A DNA stretch of 64,000 nucleotides from an uncultured Candidatus Thioglobus sp. (lineage in GTDB: Bacteria; Pseudomonadota; Gammaproteobacteria; PS1; Thioglobaceae): NCBI GenBank assembly GCA_910595805.1, contig CAJVCK010000003.1, forward strand, positions 1-64,000. The letters run 5' to 3'. Every line of letters starts with the position of its first letter. Position 1 is the stretch's first letter. Shown here one piece after another: positions 1-9,492 of the stretch. A model generated the notes under the pieces. It did no database searches and was not told the DNA's origin. It saw only the letters and a list, made by a program, of their open reading frames with translations. Both the position numbers and the translations under genes were made by a program.

Positions 1-456
1 CTCGTCTGTCTGTTTTTTAGCTTCTGATTGCTTCGCTTTAAGCGCTTCATCTTCTTCTTTCTTCAAACGCGTCATCTCTTGACGTTTGGCGTCCTGAGCC
101 GATTGTTTTTCATCTGCTGCGCGACCAGCTTCTAATGCAGCTTGCGCTCTAAGAGCGGCTTCATTGTTTTCAGGTTCGCTAACTTGAGCTGCTGTCTTTT
201 TAACGCGCTTTTTCTTAACCTGCACTTTAATACCGCCCGTGCTTGCACTTGATTTAGCACTAGGCTTGCGTGAGACTGACATGCTAGATTTATTAGTTGA
301 GCGTTTTGACAAACTACCCATCAAAATTTTACGCTCTTCAGCTGAAATTTCAGAATCTGCCGTTTTGTCGTTTACGCCTGCATTCGTTAGGATCGCAATG
401 ACTTCCTCTGGAGTCTTTTTCAGTAATTTAGATAACGTTTGAACTGTGTGTGCCAT
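1..456 (-). CDS. infB: Translation initiation factor IF-2, N-terminal part (cut by window edge)
   Basis: The 152 codons present encode the N-terminal region of IF-2, the GTPase that brings initiator tRNA to the 30S subunit. The first ~50 residues (from MAHTVQTLSKLLKKTPEEV) match the small IF2_N helical module. They are followed by a Lys-rich segment and an Ala/Glu/Lys/Gln-rich, coiled-coil-like linker typical of the variable IF-2 N-terminus. The G domain lies beyond position 1. The start is the ATG at 456-454, which has only a weak AGG upstream. The gene follows nusA by about 56 bases on the same strand, the usual nusA-infB order, which makes the call secure although only a quarter or less of the protein is visible. 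Confidence 0.93.
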   Translation of the reverse strand, partial: MAHTVQTLSKLLKKTPEEVIAILTNAGVNDKTADSEISAEERKILMGSLSKRSTNKSSMSVSRKPSAKSSASTGGIKVQVKKKRVKKTAAQVSEPENNEAALRAQAALEAGRAADEKQSAQDAKRQEMTRLKKEEDEALKAKQSEAKKQTDE

Positions 457-512
457 AATGCTTGCCTATTGTTTTATTTGTTTTTTAATTAAGTTTGTAT
501 ATCTTTACTTAA

Positions 513-1988
513 TTAATCAAACCACCCTTCATTTTCTCTTGCGGTCATGATAACAGCCGACGCTTCTTCGGTGTCCATATCTTGAATATCTAACAACTCA
601 TCAATCGACAACTCTGCTAAATCATCTACCGTTGCAATATCTGCTTCAATCAGTGCTTGTGCTAAATCTTCACTAACACCTTTAACACTCATTAACACTT
701 CAGAAGATTCTGCATCGCCTAGCGCTTGCACCAGTTGTGCATCAGAAGCGCGCTCTTGCAACTCTTCAACCATTGTTGTATCAAACTCTTCAATATTTTC
801 TAAACTAGCCGCATCCGCATCGGCAACTTCATCGACACTACCAAAGCCTTCATCAATTAGTACGCCTGCTACTTCAGAATCAACACCAAGTTGTTCGGCC
901 AACTTATTGCTAGTCTTTTTGTTTTCTTCTGCCTGCTTGTCATCTGATTCACTTACCGACATCACACTAAGTTTCCAACCCGTTAGGCGTGAAGCCAATT
1001 TTATATTCTGACCACCACGACCAATCGCTAGCGCAAGTTGATCATCTTCAACGGCAATATCCATTGAATTTTTGTCTTCATCAACAACGATAGAGCTGAC
1101 CTCTGCAGGTGCCATCGCATTAATCACGAACTGTGCAGGGTCTTCATCCCAAAGAATAATATCAACACGCTCACCATTAAGCTCATTTGACACTGCTTGT
1201 ACACGTGCACCACGCATGCCGATACAAGAGCCAATTGGATCAAGACGTTTGTCTTTTGCTTTAACGGCTAATTTTGAACGCAAACCAGGATCACGACTAC
1301 CAGCCATAACTTCAATCACGCCTTCAGAAATCTCTGGAACTTCCATTTCGAACAATTCAATCATCATTTCAGGCACTGTACGACTCAAGAAAATCTGAGC
1401 ACCGCGTGGGCTTGACTTCACTTCTTTAATATAAGCCCTTAGGCGATCATTTTTGCGTACTGATTCATTTGGAATTAAATCAAATTTAGAAATCATGCCG
1501 TCAACACCGCCCATATCAACATAGGCATTACCACGATCAACACGCTTAACTGTTACCATAATCACTTCGCCCACACGCTTAGTGTAATCCTCAACAATTA
1601 CTTCTCTCTCAGCTTCGCGTACTTTTTGAATAATCACTTGTTTTACAACTTGAGCAGCAATGCGGCCAAATACTTCTGTTTCCATTGGCTTGCGCACAAA
1701 ATCATCGACTGCTACGCCATTCGCATCTTTGGCATGAATATGTAATTCCGTATCGAACTCAGTACCATCATCGTCAACAAAGTTGTCACCATCTTCGATT
1801 ACCATCCATTGTCTAAAGGTATTAAATTCACCGGTTTTTCTATCGATTTCAACATGTGCATCAATGTTCTTGCGTTTCTTTGTTGCAACGGCCAACGCCT
1901 CTTCTAAAGATTCAAGAACATCTTCTTTAGAAATGTTCTTTTCATTAGAAATTGCCTCAACCATTAAAAATAATTCTTTGCCTTCCAC
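513..1988 (-). CDS. nusA: Transcription termination/antitermination factor NusA
   Basis: A 491-residue NusA, the RNA polymerase-bound factor that modulates pausing, termination and antitermination. Visible domains: an N-terminal polymerase-binding domain (1-125), an S1 domain (about 140-205, GEVIMVTVKRVDRG), and two KH domains (about 230-350) with GMRG and GRGGQNIKLA loops. The acidic C-terminal region (about 365-491) contains two helix-hairpin-helix-like repeats, as in the E. coli protein of 495 residues. The start is GTG at 1988, placed 6 bases after a good AGGAG. The gene sits 13 bases after rimP and before infB, the conserved translation/transcription operon led by initiator tRNA. Nothing looks damaged. 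Confidence 0.97.
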   Translation of the reverse strand: MEGKELFLMVEAISNEKNISKEDVLESLEEALAVATKKRKNIDAHVEIDRKTGEFNTFRQWMVIEDGDNFVDDDGTEFDTELHIHAKDANGVAVDDFVRKPMETEVFGRIAAQVVKQVIIQKVREAEREVIVEDYTKRVGEVIMVTVKRVDRGNAYVDMGGVDGMISKFDLIPNESVRKNDRLRAYIKEVKSSPRGAQIFLSRTVPEMMIELFEMEVPEISEGVIEVMAGSRDPGLRSKLAVKAKDKRLDPIGSCIGMRGARVQAVSNELNGERVDIILWDEDPAQFVINAMAPAEVSSIVVDEDKNSMDIAVEDDQLALAIGRGGQNIKLASRLTGWKLSVMSVSESDDKQAEENKKTSNKLAEQLGVDSEVAGVLIDEGFGSVDEVADADAASLENIEEFDTTMVEELQERASDAQLVQALGDAESSEVLMSVKGVSEDLAQALIEADIATVDDLAELSIDELLDIQDMDTEEASAVIMTARENEGWFD

Positions 1989-2001
1989 GTCTTTCTCCTG
2001 C

Positions 2002-2463
2002 TTAAAAGTCGGCGACTAAATTCGCCTTTTCGATTAACTCAATATCCAAAACCACTGGACCTAATTCTGTTACCAACTCAATACTATTGTTAGTTTCACT
2101 AACACTACCAATTGCACCCATAAATTTTCTTTGTCCATCAATTGGCCTAACCAATCGTAATTTAATATTATGACCTAAGAAGCGCTGATAATGCCCAATA
2201 TGGAACAATGGACGTTCTATGCCTGGTGATGATACTTCTAGGTTGTACTGACCTGTAATCGGGTCTTCCACATCCAAAATTGCACTAATCTGTCTTGATA
2301 CCGCTTCGCAGTCATCAACACCAATGCCATTATCTGAATCAATATAAATTCTCAGAATACTATGTTTACCACTAGCAACATATTCAATCCCTACCAATTC
2401 GTAGCCCATGTCTACAATCACTGGATTAATCAATACTTCAATTTTGTCAGCAACTTTTGCCAT
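2002..2463 (-). CDS. rimP: Ribosome maturation factor RimP
   Basis: A 153-residue protein of the RimP (YhbC) family, needed for late assembly of the 30S subunit. Family signs are the N-terminal half (VDMGYELVGIEYV, LRIYIDSDNGIGVDDCEAVS), the central segment ending NLEVSSPGIERPL, and a C-terminal SH3-like beta segment. Length matches the family (about 150). The ATG at 2463 lies just downstream of a terminator-like hairpin that separates it from the initiator tRNA. Expression of rimP-nusA-infB therefore probably needs readthrough from the tRNA promoter or an unrecognised promoter. Function is assigned from family and gene order. Confidence 0.95.
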   Translation of the reverse strand: MAKVADKIEVLINPVIVDMGYELVGIEYVASGKHSILRIYIDSDNGIGVDDCEAVSRQISAILDVEDPITGQYNLEVSSPGIERPLFHIGHYQRFLGHNIKLRLVRPIDGQRKFMGAIGSVSETNNSIELVTELGPVVLDIELIEKANLVADF

Positions 2464-2484
2464 TATTTATCGTCAAATAAAACT

Positions 2485-2510
2485 TAATAAAAACCCCCTA
2501 AAAAGGGGGT
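2485..2510 (-). terminator. Intrinsic terminator between initiator tRNA and rimP
   Basis: On the minus strand a hairpin (CCCCC / GGGGG plus one A-T pair, 6-base loop) is followed by a T-rich run. It lies 8 bases after the CCA end of the initiator tRNA and about 22 bases before the rimP start. It would end most tRNA transcripts and let only part of transcription into rimP-nusA-infB, so it may act as an attenuator-like divider. The plus-strand reading lacks a T-tract. Confidence 0.8.
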
Positions 2511-2517
2511 CGTAATT

Positions 2518-2594
<77 letters not shown>

Positions 2595-2606
2595 CTAAAG
2601 GCGGCA

Positions 2607-2635
2607 ATAATACGCTCTTGTGGTGTCGTTGTCCA
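2607..2635 (-). promoter_or_regulatory. Promoter of initiator tRNA
   Basis: A -35 TGGACA (2635-2630) and -10 TATTAT (2612-2607) are separated by 17 bases. They are followed by a GC-rich stretch (TGCCGCC) before the tRNA 5' end at 2594. A GC-rich discriminator is typical of stringently controlled stable-RNA promoters; that regulatory reading is inference. Confidence 0.7.
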
Positions 2636-2739
2636 GTAAAAAATTAAGTTATTTCAAAGGCTTTGTTAAAAATAAAATAAACATAATGTATTGTGTGTCT
2701 TAATCAACCAATATATCAATTCATTTATAATACTATATT

Positions 2740-3687
2740 ATGAAGCTCGCTGTACTCATGGACAATATTGCCAATATCAATCCTAAAAAGGACTCTTCTC
2801 TGGCGATGATGCTTGAAGCCTCTCGCCGTGGTTGGCAGATCCATACTTTTGATACCACTGATTTATTTTCAGAGAAAGGGATTGTATATGCAATGTCATC
2901 AAAAACCAATGTTAAAGACGACATTGACAATTGGTTCGAAAAACAAGATAGCCATACAACTGAGCTGAGTGATTTTGATGTTGTCTTGATGCGCAAAGAC
3001 CCGCCTTTTAATATGGATTATATTTACGCTACTTATTTGCTTGAACAAGCTGAACGTGCTGGGGTGTTGGTTGTTAATAAACCACAGTCTCTACGCGATG
3101 CTAACGAAAAATTATTTGCCCTCAACTTTGAGCACTGCATGCCAACAACGCTGATTAGCACTCAGATAGATCAAATTAAATCTTTTATTAAAGCAGAAAA
3201 AACCGTTGTGGTTAAACCACTAGATGGCATGGGTGGTAACGATATTTTTAAATTGAATGATGGTGATAGCAATGTTGATGAAGTGTTAGATTACTTAACT
3301 CACCAAGGCACACGTCAAATTTTGACTCAGACATTTTTATCTGATATTGTTAAAGGTGATAAACGCATTCTCTTAATTAACGGAAAACCCATTGATTATG
3401 CTTTAGCACGCATGCCGGCTGAAGGTAGTTTTAAAGGCAATCTAGCTGCAGGTGCCACTGGTGTTGGCCAACCTTTGAGCGATAGAGATAGGTGGTTGTG
3501 TGAACAAATTGGGCCTACTTTAAAAGAGAAAGGTTTGCTGTTTGTTGGGCTTGATGTGATTGGTGACTACATTACTGAAATTAATGTCACTAGTCCTACT
3601 TGTATTCGTGAACTTGATGCACAATTTAACCTTAATATTGCTGGTGTATTGTTCGACGCTATTGAGCAGCAAATAAATACCGAGTAA
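2740..3687 (+). CDS. gshB: Glutathione synthetase
   Basis: A 315-residue ATP-grasp enzyme that joins gamma-glutamylcysteine and glycine to make glutathione. The N-terminal domain starts with LAVLMDNIANINPKKDSS, as in the prokaryotic GshB family. The ATP-grasp core includes VVKPLDGMGGNDIF (about 160-173), the R-MPAEG segment, and the C-terminal VGLDVIGDYITEINVTSPT with its metal-binding acidic and Asn residues. Length is normal for the family. A TATAAT box (2726-2731) ends only 8 bases before the ATG and no Shine-Dalgarno sequence is present, so the mRNA may be leaderless. Its 3' end overlaps the converging crcB by 29 bases. Confidence 0.96.
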   Translation: MKLAVLMDNIANINPKKDSSLAMMLEASRRGWQIHTFDTTDLFSEKGIVYAMSSKTNVKDDIDNWFEKQDSHTTELSDFDVVLMRKDPPFNMDYIYATYLLEQAERAGVLVVNKPQSLRDANEKLFALNFEHCMPTTLISTQIDQIKSFIKAEKTVVVKPLDGMGGNDIFKLNDGDSNVDEVLDYLTHQGTRQILTQTFLSDIVKGDKRILLINGKPIDYALARMPAEGSFKGNLAAGATGVGQPLSDRDRWLCEQIGPTLKEKGLLFVGLDVIGDYITEINVTSPTCIRELDAQFNLNIAGVLFDAIEQQINTE

Positions 3688-4054
3688 GTGCCACGCCAGC
3701 ACCTGCTGCTGCTAGCGACAACAACACATTCAACAAAATATTGACACTGGCTTGGCCGTAATGCCCTAAGCTAATCATCTCTACTGACTCCCAAGACAAA
3801 GTTGACATCGTGGTTAAAGAGCCGGTGAGGCCGATCAACAACAACAGGCGATAAGCTTCATGCAGTGCGGCTTTTTCTAAGATGATCACCACCAGTACGC
3901 CCGCCAAAAATGAACCAACAATATTCGCACTTAAGGTGCCGTAAGGAAAAGCTGGGCCAAACGTCGTGTTCATAAATTGCGTTAGGTAATAACGCATACT
4001 TGCGCCAATGGTTGCACCAACGCCAATCGCTAGTACGGTGGGTAAGAAAGTCAT
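3659..4054 (-). CDS. crcB: Fluoride-selective exporter CrcB/Fluc
   Basis: A 131-residue four-helix membrane protein of the CrcB/Fluc family, which forms dual-topology fluoride channels. Conserved elements are the N-terminal GVGATIGASMRYYL, the central FPYGTLSANIVGSFLAG (pore Asn), and GLTGSLTTMSTLSWE, equivalent to the family G-TTFSTFS-E segment that lines the ion path. It is the last gene of a tight minus-strand set, and its ATG overlaps the rarA stop by 4 bases. It has no leader of its own, so there is no room for a fluoride riboswitch here. Its end overlaps gshB on the opposite strand. Confidence 0.92.
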   Translation of the reverse strand: MTFLPTVLAIGVGATIGASMRYYLTQFMNTTFGPAFPYGTLSANIVGSFLAGVLVVIILEKAALHEAYRLLLLIGLTGSLTTMSTLSWESVEMISLGHYGQASVNILLNVLLSLAAAGAGVALTRYLFAAQ

Positions 4055-5295
4055 TGTTGATTCCTTAATTGCTTTAACTTTTCTTTGATTTTAATCTCTA
4101 AACCTCGGTCTGTCGGTACATAATATTGTTGCTCACCCAGCTCCTCAGGGAAATAAGTTTGGCCTTTGGCGATTCCGTTTGGCTCATCATGTGCATAACG
4201 ATAACCGTCGCCAAAACCCAAATCATTCATCAAACCCGTTGGCGCATTGCATAAATGTTTAGGCACCTCTAAATCAGCGCTTACTTTTGCTTCACTCATT
4301 GCCTGATTAAAAGCTTTATAAATCGCGTTAGATTTGGGCGCTATTGCACAGTACGTAGCTGCTTGAGCAATGGCGCGATTACCTTCTTTATCGCCCAAAC
4401 GCTCATACACATTCCATGCGTTAAGAGTGATTTCTAACGCTCTTGGGTCGGCGTTGCCAATATCTTCTGAGGCGATGGCCAATAGCCGTCTTGCAATGGT
4501 CTTAGGGTCGCAACCACCTACTAACATTCTAGCCATCCAGTAAAGGGCGCCGTCTGGTGAAGAACCACGTACCGATTTATGAAAAGCCGAGAGTTGTTGA
4601 TAAAAAATATCTCCACCCTTGTCAAAGACGCTGATTTTATCTTGCAACAATCGCCCAACTGATTTCGCATCTACATTGTCCAATTTAGCCAAGGCAATTT
4701 GTTCAACAATATTAATCAAACGACGCGCATCACCACTACTGGTATTTATAATTTGTGCGCTCACTTCTTGATCATTTAATTCAATCTGTTCGTGCACCAA
4801 AGCTCGGTCTAGTATCTGGGATAATTCAAGCACATTTAAGGGGTTAAACACATACACACTCAAGCGCGATAAAAGTGCTCGGTTGAGTTCAAATGATGGG
4901 TTTTCAGTAGTGGCACCAATCAGTGTAATTAAGCCTGATTCAATATGCGGCAAAAATCCATCTTGCTGAGCTTTGTTGAACCGATGTATTTCATCAACAA
5001 ATAAAACAGTCTTTTGCCCAATATTTTGAAACTTCTTAGCATTATCAACTACAGCTCTCAGCTCTTTTATACCATCTAATACCGCGCTCATCTGTGCAAA
5101 ATGACCATCAACCTGATTAGCAATAATACGCGCCAAAGTCGTTTTTCCTGTGCCTGACGGCCCCCACAAAATCATTGAATGTAGTTGCTGACGATCAATC
5201 GCCTGCTTAAGCGGATGACGATCATTTAGTAAATGTGATTGACCAAAAAAATCATCCAATGTTTGTGGTCTTAAATTTTCAGCTAAAGGTTTCAT
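4051..5295 (-). CDS. rarA: Replication-associated recombination protein RarA (MgsA), AAA+ ATPase
   Basis: A 414-residue AAA+ ATPase related to clamp loaders and eukaryotic WRNIP1, acting at stalled replication forks. Seen: the N-terminal LRPQTLDDFFGQSHLL, Walker A GPSGTGKT (45-52), Walker B VLFVDEIHRFNKAQQD (about 97-112), sensor 1 LIGATTENPSFELN, and a C-terminal MgsA tetramerisation domain (SPDGALYWMARMLVGGCDP, AIASEDIGNADP). The length is a little below that of E. coli RarA (447) but no domain is missing. It overlaps apbE upstream and crcB downstream by 4 bases each, indicating a translationally coupled operon. Confidence 0.95.
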   Translation of the reverse strand: MKPLAENLRPQTLDDFFGQSHLLNDRHPLKQAIDRQQLHSMILWGPSGTGKTTLARIIANQVDGHFAQMSAVLDGIKELRAVVDNAKKFQNIGQKTVLFVDEIHRFNKAQQDGFLPHIESGLITLIGATTENPSFELNRALLSRLSVYVFNPLNVLELSQILDRALVHEQIELNDQEVSAQIINTSSGDARRLINIVEQIALAKLDNVDAKSVGRLLQDKISVFDKGGDIFYQQLSAFHKSVRGSSPDGALYWMARMLVGGCDPKTIARRLLAIASEDIGNADPRALEITLNAWNVYERLGDKEGNRAIAQAATYCAIAPKSNAIYKAFNQAMSEAKVSADLEVPKHLCNAPTGLMNDLGFGDGYRYAHDEPNGIAKGQTYFPEELGEQQYYVPTDRGLEIKIKEKLKQLRNQQ

Positions 5296-6236
5296 GGGTT
5301 TACTTTTACCACTTTAAAATCATGCTGCTGATTCAATATCAACACAACTGATAAATTAAGTCGCTCAGCTAAATCAAGTGCTTTTTTGCTGCCCATTGCC
5401 ATCATTGCAGTAGCGTAGGCATCGGCCATCATCGTTTGTTTATGTAACACACTCACTGATGCTAAGTCCGTGTTAGCTGGCAAGCCACTACTCGGCATAA
5501 GGATATGCATATAACGCACACCTTCCCATACAAAATAATTACGATAATTGCCTGAGGTAGCAATTGCCTGATTGCTTAAAGTAATGTCAATTGGCTCCAT
5601 ACCATTCGGTTGCTCAATACCCAACATCCAATCGCGTTCACCTTGTTTGCCACTGGCAATTACCTCACCGCCAATCTCTACAAGGTAATTTTCAACTTGA
5701 TTTTCTTTTAACAACCTTGCCACTTGATCAACACCAAATCCTTTAGCAATGGCTGATAAGTTGACATGAATATCTCTGGTTTTTTTGACTCGGCCATTGT
5801 TTAAATGCAAATACTGAATAGACGACAATGACAATAATTCTCTAATGTTTTTCCGACTTGGCTTCTGTTCGACTTTAACGACGCCAAAACCCCAAGCGTC
5901 AATCAAGCGTCCCATACCGGGATCAAAATAACCTTGCGTTTGTTGATGAATTTTTTGTGCTTGATCTAAAACAAAAAACAACGAACTTGATACTTTAATC
6001 CACTGATTAATTGGCTTTTGATTAAGTAAAGACAATTCTGAATTTTTATCCCAAGTTGAAAAAGTTTTATTCACTGAGTCTAATACTTGTTCAATCTGTG
6101 CCTGGGAAACACCTGGACCAATAGTCTTGACTGTATAACTGGTACCCATGGTTGAACCTGTAATTGTCTGCATTGGCTGGTTACCACTGCAAGCACTCAA
6201 GAACAAAAAGATAGGTATTAATAAGACTCTAAGCAT
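5292..6236 (-). CDS. apbE: FAD:protein FMN transferase (ApbE), lipoprotein
   Basis: A 314-residue ApbE-family enzyme that attaches FMN from FAD to Thr residues of partner proteins such as Na+-NQR and RNF subunits. The first 16 residues form a lipoprotein signal with lipobox LSAC and Cys16, followed by acidic-free Ser/Gly, so it is probably a periplasm-facing lipoprotein. Family motifs: ITGSTMGTSYTV, the NLSAIAKGFGVDQVA segment, GEVIASGKQ, and the Mg-binding ADAYATAMMAMG near residue 270. Its start is only 14 bases from the divergent mltB start. The flavinylated partner is not in the window. Confidence 0.94.
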   Translation of the reverse strand: MLRVLLIPIFLFLSACSGNQPMQTITGSTMGTSYTVKTIGPGVSQAQIEQVLDSVNKTFSTWDKNSELSLLNQKPINQWIKVSSSLFFVLDQAQKIHQQTQGYFDPGMGRLIDAWGFGVVKVEQKPSRKNIRELLSLSSIQYLHLNNGRVKKTRDIHVNLSAIAKGFGVDQVARLLKENQVENYLVEIGGEVIASGKQGERDWMLGIEQPNGMEPIDITLSNQAIATSGNYRNYFVWEGVRYMHILMPSSGLPANTDLASVSVLHKQTMMADAYATAMMAMGSKKALDLAERLNLSVVLILNQQHDFKVVKVNP

Positions 6237-6250
6237 TATATAATTTTGAC

Positions 6251-7429
6251 ATGCTGAGACTTATTTTTTGCCTGCTATTAACATCATCTGCATATGCAAA
6301 TGATACCACTGCACGTAGCTTTGGGGAATTCTTAGCGGATATTCGCAGCCAAGCCATAAACCAAGGCGTTTCAATCATAACACTTGATAAGGCTTTTTTA
6401 GGTTTGACACCCAACCCTAAAGTTATTAAATTTGATAGATCACAGGCCGAATTTAGCCAAAATTTTTGGCGCTACCTGGGCTCAAGAGTTAGCCCTTATC
6501 GACTTAAAAACGGCAAGAGGTTATTGCAAGAACACCAAACTATCTTTCAAAAAAATTATAAAAAATACGGGGTGCCGCCTCACATTATTGTCGCTTTCTG
6601 GGGTTTAGAAACTAACTATGGCAGCAACACAGGTAATTTAAATCTCATTCAATCTTTAGCCACCCTAAGCTTCGATGAAAGGCGTTCAGCTTTCTTTACT
6701 GAACAACTGTTAACTTTGCTCAAGCTAATTGACAGCAACAAGATCCCAATAGATGCTCAAGGTTCGTGGGCGGGTGCAATGGGCAATGTCCAATTTATGC
6801 CGACCAATGTTGCTGCTTACGGGGTTGATGCCGATGGCGATGGAGAAATTGGCCTATGGGACAACAAAGCTGATATTTTTGCCAGTGCCGCTAACTTTTT
6901 ACAAAAAATTGGCTGGCACCGGGGCGAACGTTGGGGGCGTGAAGTAACTATCCCACAAAATTTTGACTACCAGTTAGCCAACCTAAAAACCAAAAAAACG
7001 GTTAATGAATGGCAAGCACTTGGTGTGCGCGATACCATTGGCAAAGATTTGCCAAATTCCACTATGAAGGCGTCGTTATTACTACCAATGGGTTATAACG
7101 GGCCTGCTTTTTTAGCTTATCGAAACTTCCATGCAATCCTTAGATGGAACAACTCAATTCTATATGCTTTGTCTGTCGGACACTTATCTGACCGCTTTGC
7201 AGACACACGGAAATTATTTGCCAAACCAGTTGCTGAACCGTCTTTAAGCCGTGATGATATTAAGTTTATACAAGCTTCACTCAATCAATTAGGTTTTGAT
7301 ACCGGTGAACCCGATGGCATCTCCGGCCCAAAAACTCGAAGCGCCACACGCCAATATCAACGTGCAAATAGTTTGCCGATCGATGGTTATGTTGGTTATC
7401 AATTATTACAACAACTAACGGCCCTGTGA
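6251..7429 (+). CDS. mltB: Lytic murein transglycosylase, MltB family with C-terminal peptidoglycan-binding domain
   Basis: A 392-residue secreted enzyme that cleaves peptidoglycan glycan strands to 1,6-anhydro ends. A signal peptide covers about 1-16 (ends SSAYA). The SLT_2 catalytic domain (about 22-310) carries the catalytic Glu120 in WGLETNYGSN and the AMGNVQFMPTN segment. A PG_binding_1 domain follows (about 328-392, ASLNQLGFDTGEPDGISGPKT). The signal lacks a lipobox Cys, so it should be soluble periplasmic rather than lipid-anchored like E. coli MltB. A TATAAT at 6239-6244 lies 6 bases before the ATG, suggesting a leaderless message. The stop overlaps the ruvX GTG start. Confidence 0.93.
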   Translation: MLRLIFCLLLTSSAYANDTTARSFGEFLADIRSQAINQGVSIITLDKAFLGLTPNPKVIKFDRSQAEFSQNFWRYLGSRVSPYRLKNGKRLLQEHQTIFQKNYKKYGVPPHIIVAFWGLETNYGSNTGNLNLIQSLATLSFDERRSAFFTEQLLTLLKLIDSNKIPIDAQGSWAGAMGNVQFMPTNVAAYGVDADGDGEIGLWDNKADIFASAANFLQKIGWHRGERWGREVTIPQNFDYQLANLKTKKTVNEWQALGVRDTIGKDLPNSTMKASLLLPMGYNGPAFLAYRNFHAILRWNNSILYALSVGHLSDRFADTRKLFAKPVAEPSLSRDDIKFIQASLNQLGFDTGEPDGISGPKTRSATRQYQRANSLPIDGYVGYQLLQQLTAL

Positions 7430-7854
7430 ATATTGAAACTTACTTAGGTTTTGATGTTGGCACCAAACGCACTGGTGTTGCTATTGCTAATAGTTTAACG
7501 CTACAAGCTAATGGTATTGAGGTAGTCACTCATAATAAAAATGGCTCGACCAATTGGGGAGGCTTTGATCAAATAGTTAAAACTCATGATATTAATTTAT
7601 TTGTTGTAGGCTTGCCCTTTGATCAAGATGGCAAAGAACAAGAAATGACGTTTATCGCAAAATCATTTGCTAGAAAAATTGAGAAACGCTACAACATAAA
7701 AACCGAGATGATTGATGAATATTTATCATCATCTGATGCAAAAAACCAACTAAAATATAACCATTATCATCCAAACGCTGAACGCGGTGAAGTTGACAAG
7801 CGTTCAGCACAGTTAATATTGCAAACATGGTTAAATGAAAAAAGATTTGATTAG
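7426..7854 (+). CDS. ruvX: YqgF/RuvX-family RNase H-like nuclease
   Basis: A 142-residue protein of the YqgF family, proposed to process pre-16S rRNA or act as a Holliday-junction resolvase. The N-terminal [16 protein letters not shown] holds the first catalytic Asp, [10 protein letters not shown] is the central strand, and the C-terminal [14 protein letters not shown] and [15 protein letters not shown] complete the RNase H fold. The start is GTG, overlapping the mltB stop (GTGA). The 3' end overlaps pyrB by 20 bases, an arrangement seen in several gammaproteobacteria where yqgF lies just before pyrimidine genes. Confidence 0.9.
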   Translation: MNIETYLGFDVGTKRTGVAIANSLTLQANGIEVVTHNKNGSTNWGGFDQIVKTHDINLFVVGLPFDQDGKEQEMTFIAKSFARKIEKRYNIKTEMIDEYLSSSDAKNQLKYNHYHPNAERGEVDKRSAQLILQTWLNEKRFD

Positions 7855-8797
7855 CAACGATGCTCAACTCAACACTAAAGGCAAGCTAATCCATTTATTA
7901 GGTCTTGAAGGCCTTTCCAAAGACCATTTAACTCACATTCTTGATATTGCCGACGGTCTCATTGACGACGCTGGCAATCTAAAAAAATCTAAAGCGCTTG
8001 ATGACATGAGTGTGGCCAACTTATTCTTCGAACCATCAACTCGTACTCGAAATACTTTCGAAATTGCAGGAAAACGCACTAGTGCTAACATCATCAACGT
8101 TGACTTGGCCAACTCAGCCACCAAGAAAAACGAATCATTGCTTGATACTATGCACACACTCAAGGCTATGCAAATCGATATGTTTGTAATTCGTCACAAA
8201 CAAAACGGTTTACCGCATTACGTGGCTGAAAACCTACAAGATGTTTCTATTCTTAATGCTGGCGACGGCATTAACGCCCACCCAACACAAGCATTGTTGG
8301 ATATGCTCACTATTCGCCAGCACAAGAAAAAATTTGAAAACTTGTCAGTGGCTATTGTTGGTGATATTGTTCATTCACGTGTCGCACACTCGGACATCCA
8401 AGCACTTAAAACCTTAGGTACAACCGATATTCGTCTAATTGCTCCAACTGGCTTACAATACAATACTGAGCAATGTGCAACGGTTAAATGCTTTGATGAT
8501 ATACAAGTTGGCCTAAAAGATTGTGACGTGGTTATGGTGTTACGCTTACAAAAAGAGCGCATGCTGGAGGCTGATATTCCTAATGAACAAGAGTACTTTG
8601 ACAGTTACGGTCTCACCGTCGAGCGCCTATCACTAGCAAAGGAAAATGCTATTGTAATGCATCCTGGCCCAATCAATCGTGGTGTTGAAATTGACTCTTC
8701 TGTTGCTGATTGCGATCAGTCCGTTATTTTACAACAAGTTACTAATGGTATCGCTGTACGCATGGCGGTGATGGAAATTTTAGCAGGTAAATCCTAA
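7835..8797 (+). CDS. pyrB: Aspartate carbamoyltransferase, catalytic chain
   Basis: A 320-residue enzyme making N-carbamoyl-aspartate, the first committed step of pyrimidine synthesis. The carbamoyl-phosphate loop [13 protein letters not shown] (about 64-76) and the motifs [25 protein letters not shown] and [13 protein letters not shown] are all present. Its length and the absence of an adjacent pyrI fit the Pseudomonas-type class rather than the E. coli PyrBI holoenzyme. Unlike Pseudomonas there is no PyrC-like partner directly behind; a separate active dihydroorotase lies at about 42 kb. The start lies inside the ruvX 3' end; an internal start a few codons later cannot be excluded. Confidence 0.95.
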   Translation: MKKDLISNDAQLNTKGKLIHLLGLEGLSKDHLTHILDIADGLIDDAGNLKKSKALDDMSVANLFFEPSTRTRNTFEIAGKRTSANIINVDLANSATKKNESLLDTMHTLKAMQIDMFVIRHKQNGLPHYVAENLQDVSILNAGDGINAHPTQALLDMLTIRQHKKKFENLSVAIVGDIVHSRVAHSDIQALKTLGTTDIRLIAPTGLQYNTEQCATVKCFDDIQVGLKDCDVVMVLRLQKERMLEADIPNEQEYFDSYGLTVERLSLAKENAIVMHPGPINRGVEIDSSVADCDQSVILQQVTNGIAVRMAVMEILAGKS

Positions 8798-8799
8798 CC

Positions 8800-9357
8800 A
8801 TGGAAAATCTGATTGATTATGACGACGTTAAAAGCGTCTTACATCATCTAAATACCGATGACACTATTGCTAGTGCGCATGGAATTTTATGTGGTTTCGC
8901 TTGTGTTAAGCCTAATCTTGAACTTGATGATTGGCTTAATGAAATATTAGTAAGTATCGACTTTGATAATATTAATGAAAAATCTGCTCATCAGCAACTT
9001 GCGAAGATTTATAACAACACATTATTACAACTTGGCGATGCTACCTTAAAATTTCAATTATTGATTGCTGATGATAATTGCGTACTTAGAGAACAAGCTG
9101 ACACGCTTATCCAGTGGTGCCAAGGTTTTCTAGTAGGTCTAGGCCTTCAAAAAATTTCTACCAACGATGAAGATGTATTGGAAATGATTAAAGATTTTAG
9201 TGAGATATCTAAGCTCGACGTTGATGTGCTCGATAATGAACAAAATGCGCAAGACCTAAGTGAAATTATCGAATTCGTACGCATGGGCACCTTACTGATT
9301 CAAGAGACCTTGCAACCTTCTAAGCAAGATTACATCTCTCCAGAATTACTGCATTAA
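8800..9357 (+). CDS. YgfB/YecA (UPF0149) family protein
   Basis: A 185-residue protein of the UPF0149 family, recognised from the N-terminal helix pair with the signature TIASAHGILCGFACV (about 21-35), the central WCQGFLVGLGL (about 105-115) and the acidic C-terminal helices. E. coli YgfB is the closest model; its role is poorly defined, and work in Pseudomonas links YgfB to gene regulation affecting beta-lactam resistance. It starts 2 bases after pyrB, so it is co-transcribed with it here. There is no C-terminal SEC-C zinc motif of the YecA type. Confidence 0.85.
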   Translation: MENLIDYDDVKSVLHHLNTDDTIASAHGILCGFACVKPNLELDDWLNEILVSIDFDNINEKSAHQQLAKIYNNTLLQLGDATLKFQLLIADDNCVLREQADTLIQWCQGFLVGLGLQKISTNDEDVLEMIKDFSEISKLDVDVLDNEQNAQDLSEIIEFVRMGTLLIQETLQPSKQDYISPELLH

Positions 9358-9492
9358 ACCAAACTATCGTAAAGTTATGGTCAGCTCTGGCCTTTAATTA
9401 GTATATTATAAAATTACACTCTAATGATAGTGTTGCATAATACTTGTATGTTGTTATTATAGCTGCCGTAAAGCGCTTAAATCTTGAGGAGG

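Noticed and set aside
1072..1398. Plus-strand ORF of 108 codons inside nusA
   Set aside because: It is antisense to conserved KH-domain codons of nusA, with no ribosome site and low-complexity composition; a shadow frame.
4051..4120. Fluoride riboswitch before crcB
   Set aside because: The crcB start overlaps the rarA stop, so no leader exists for a riboswitch.
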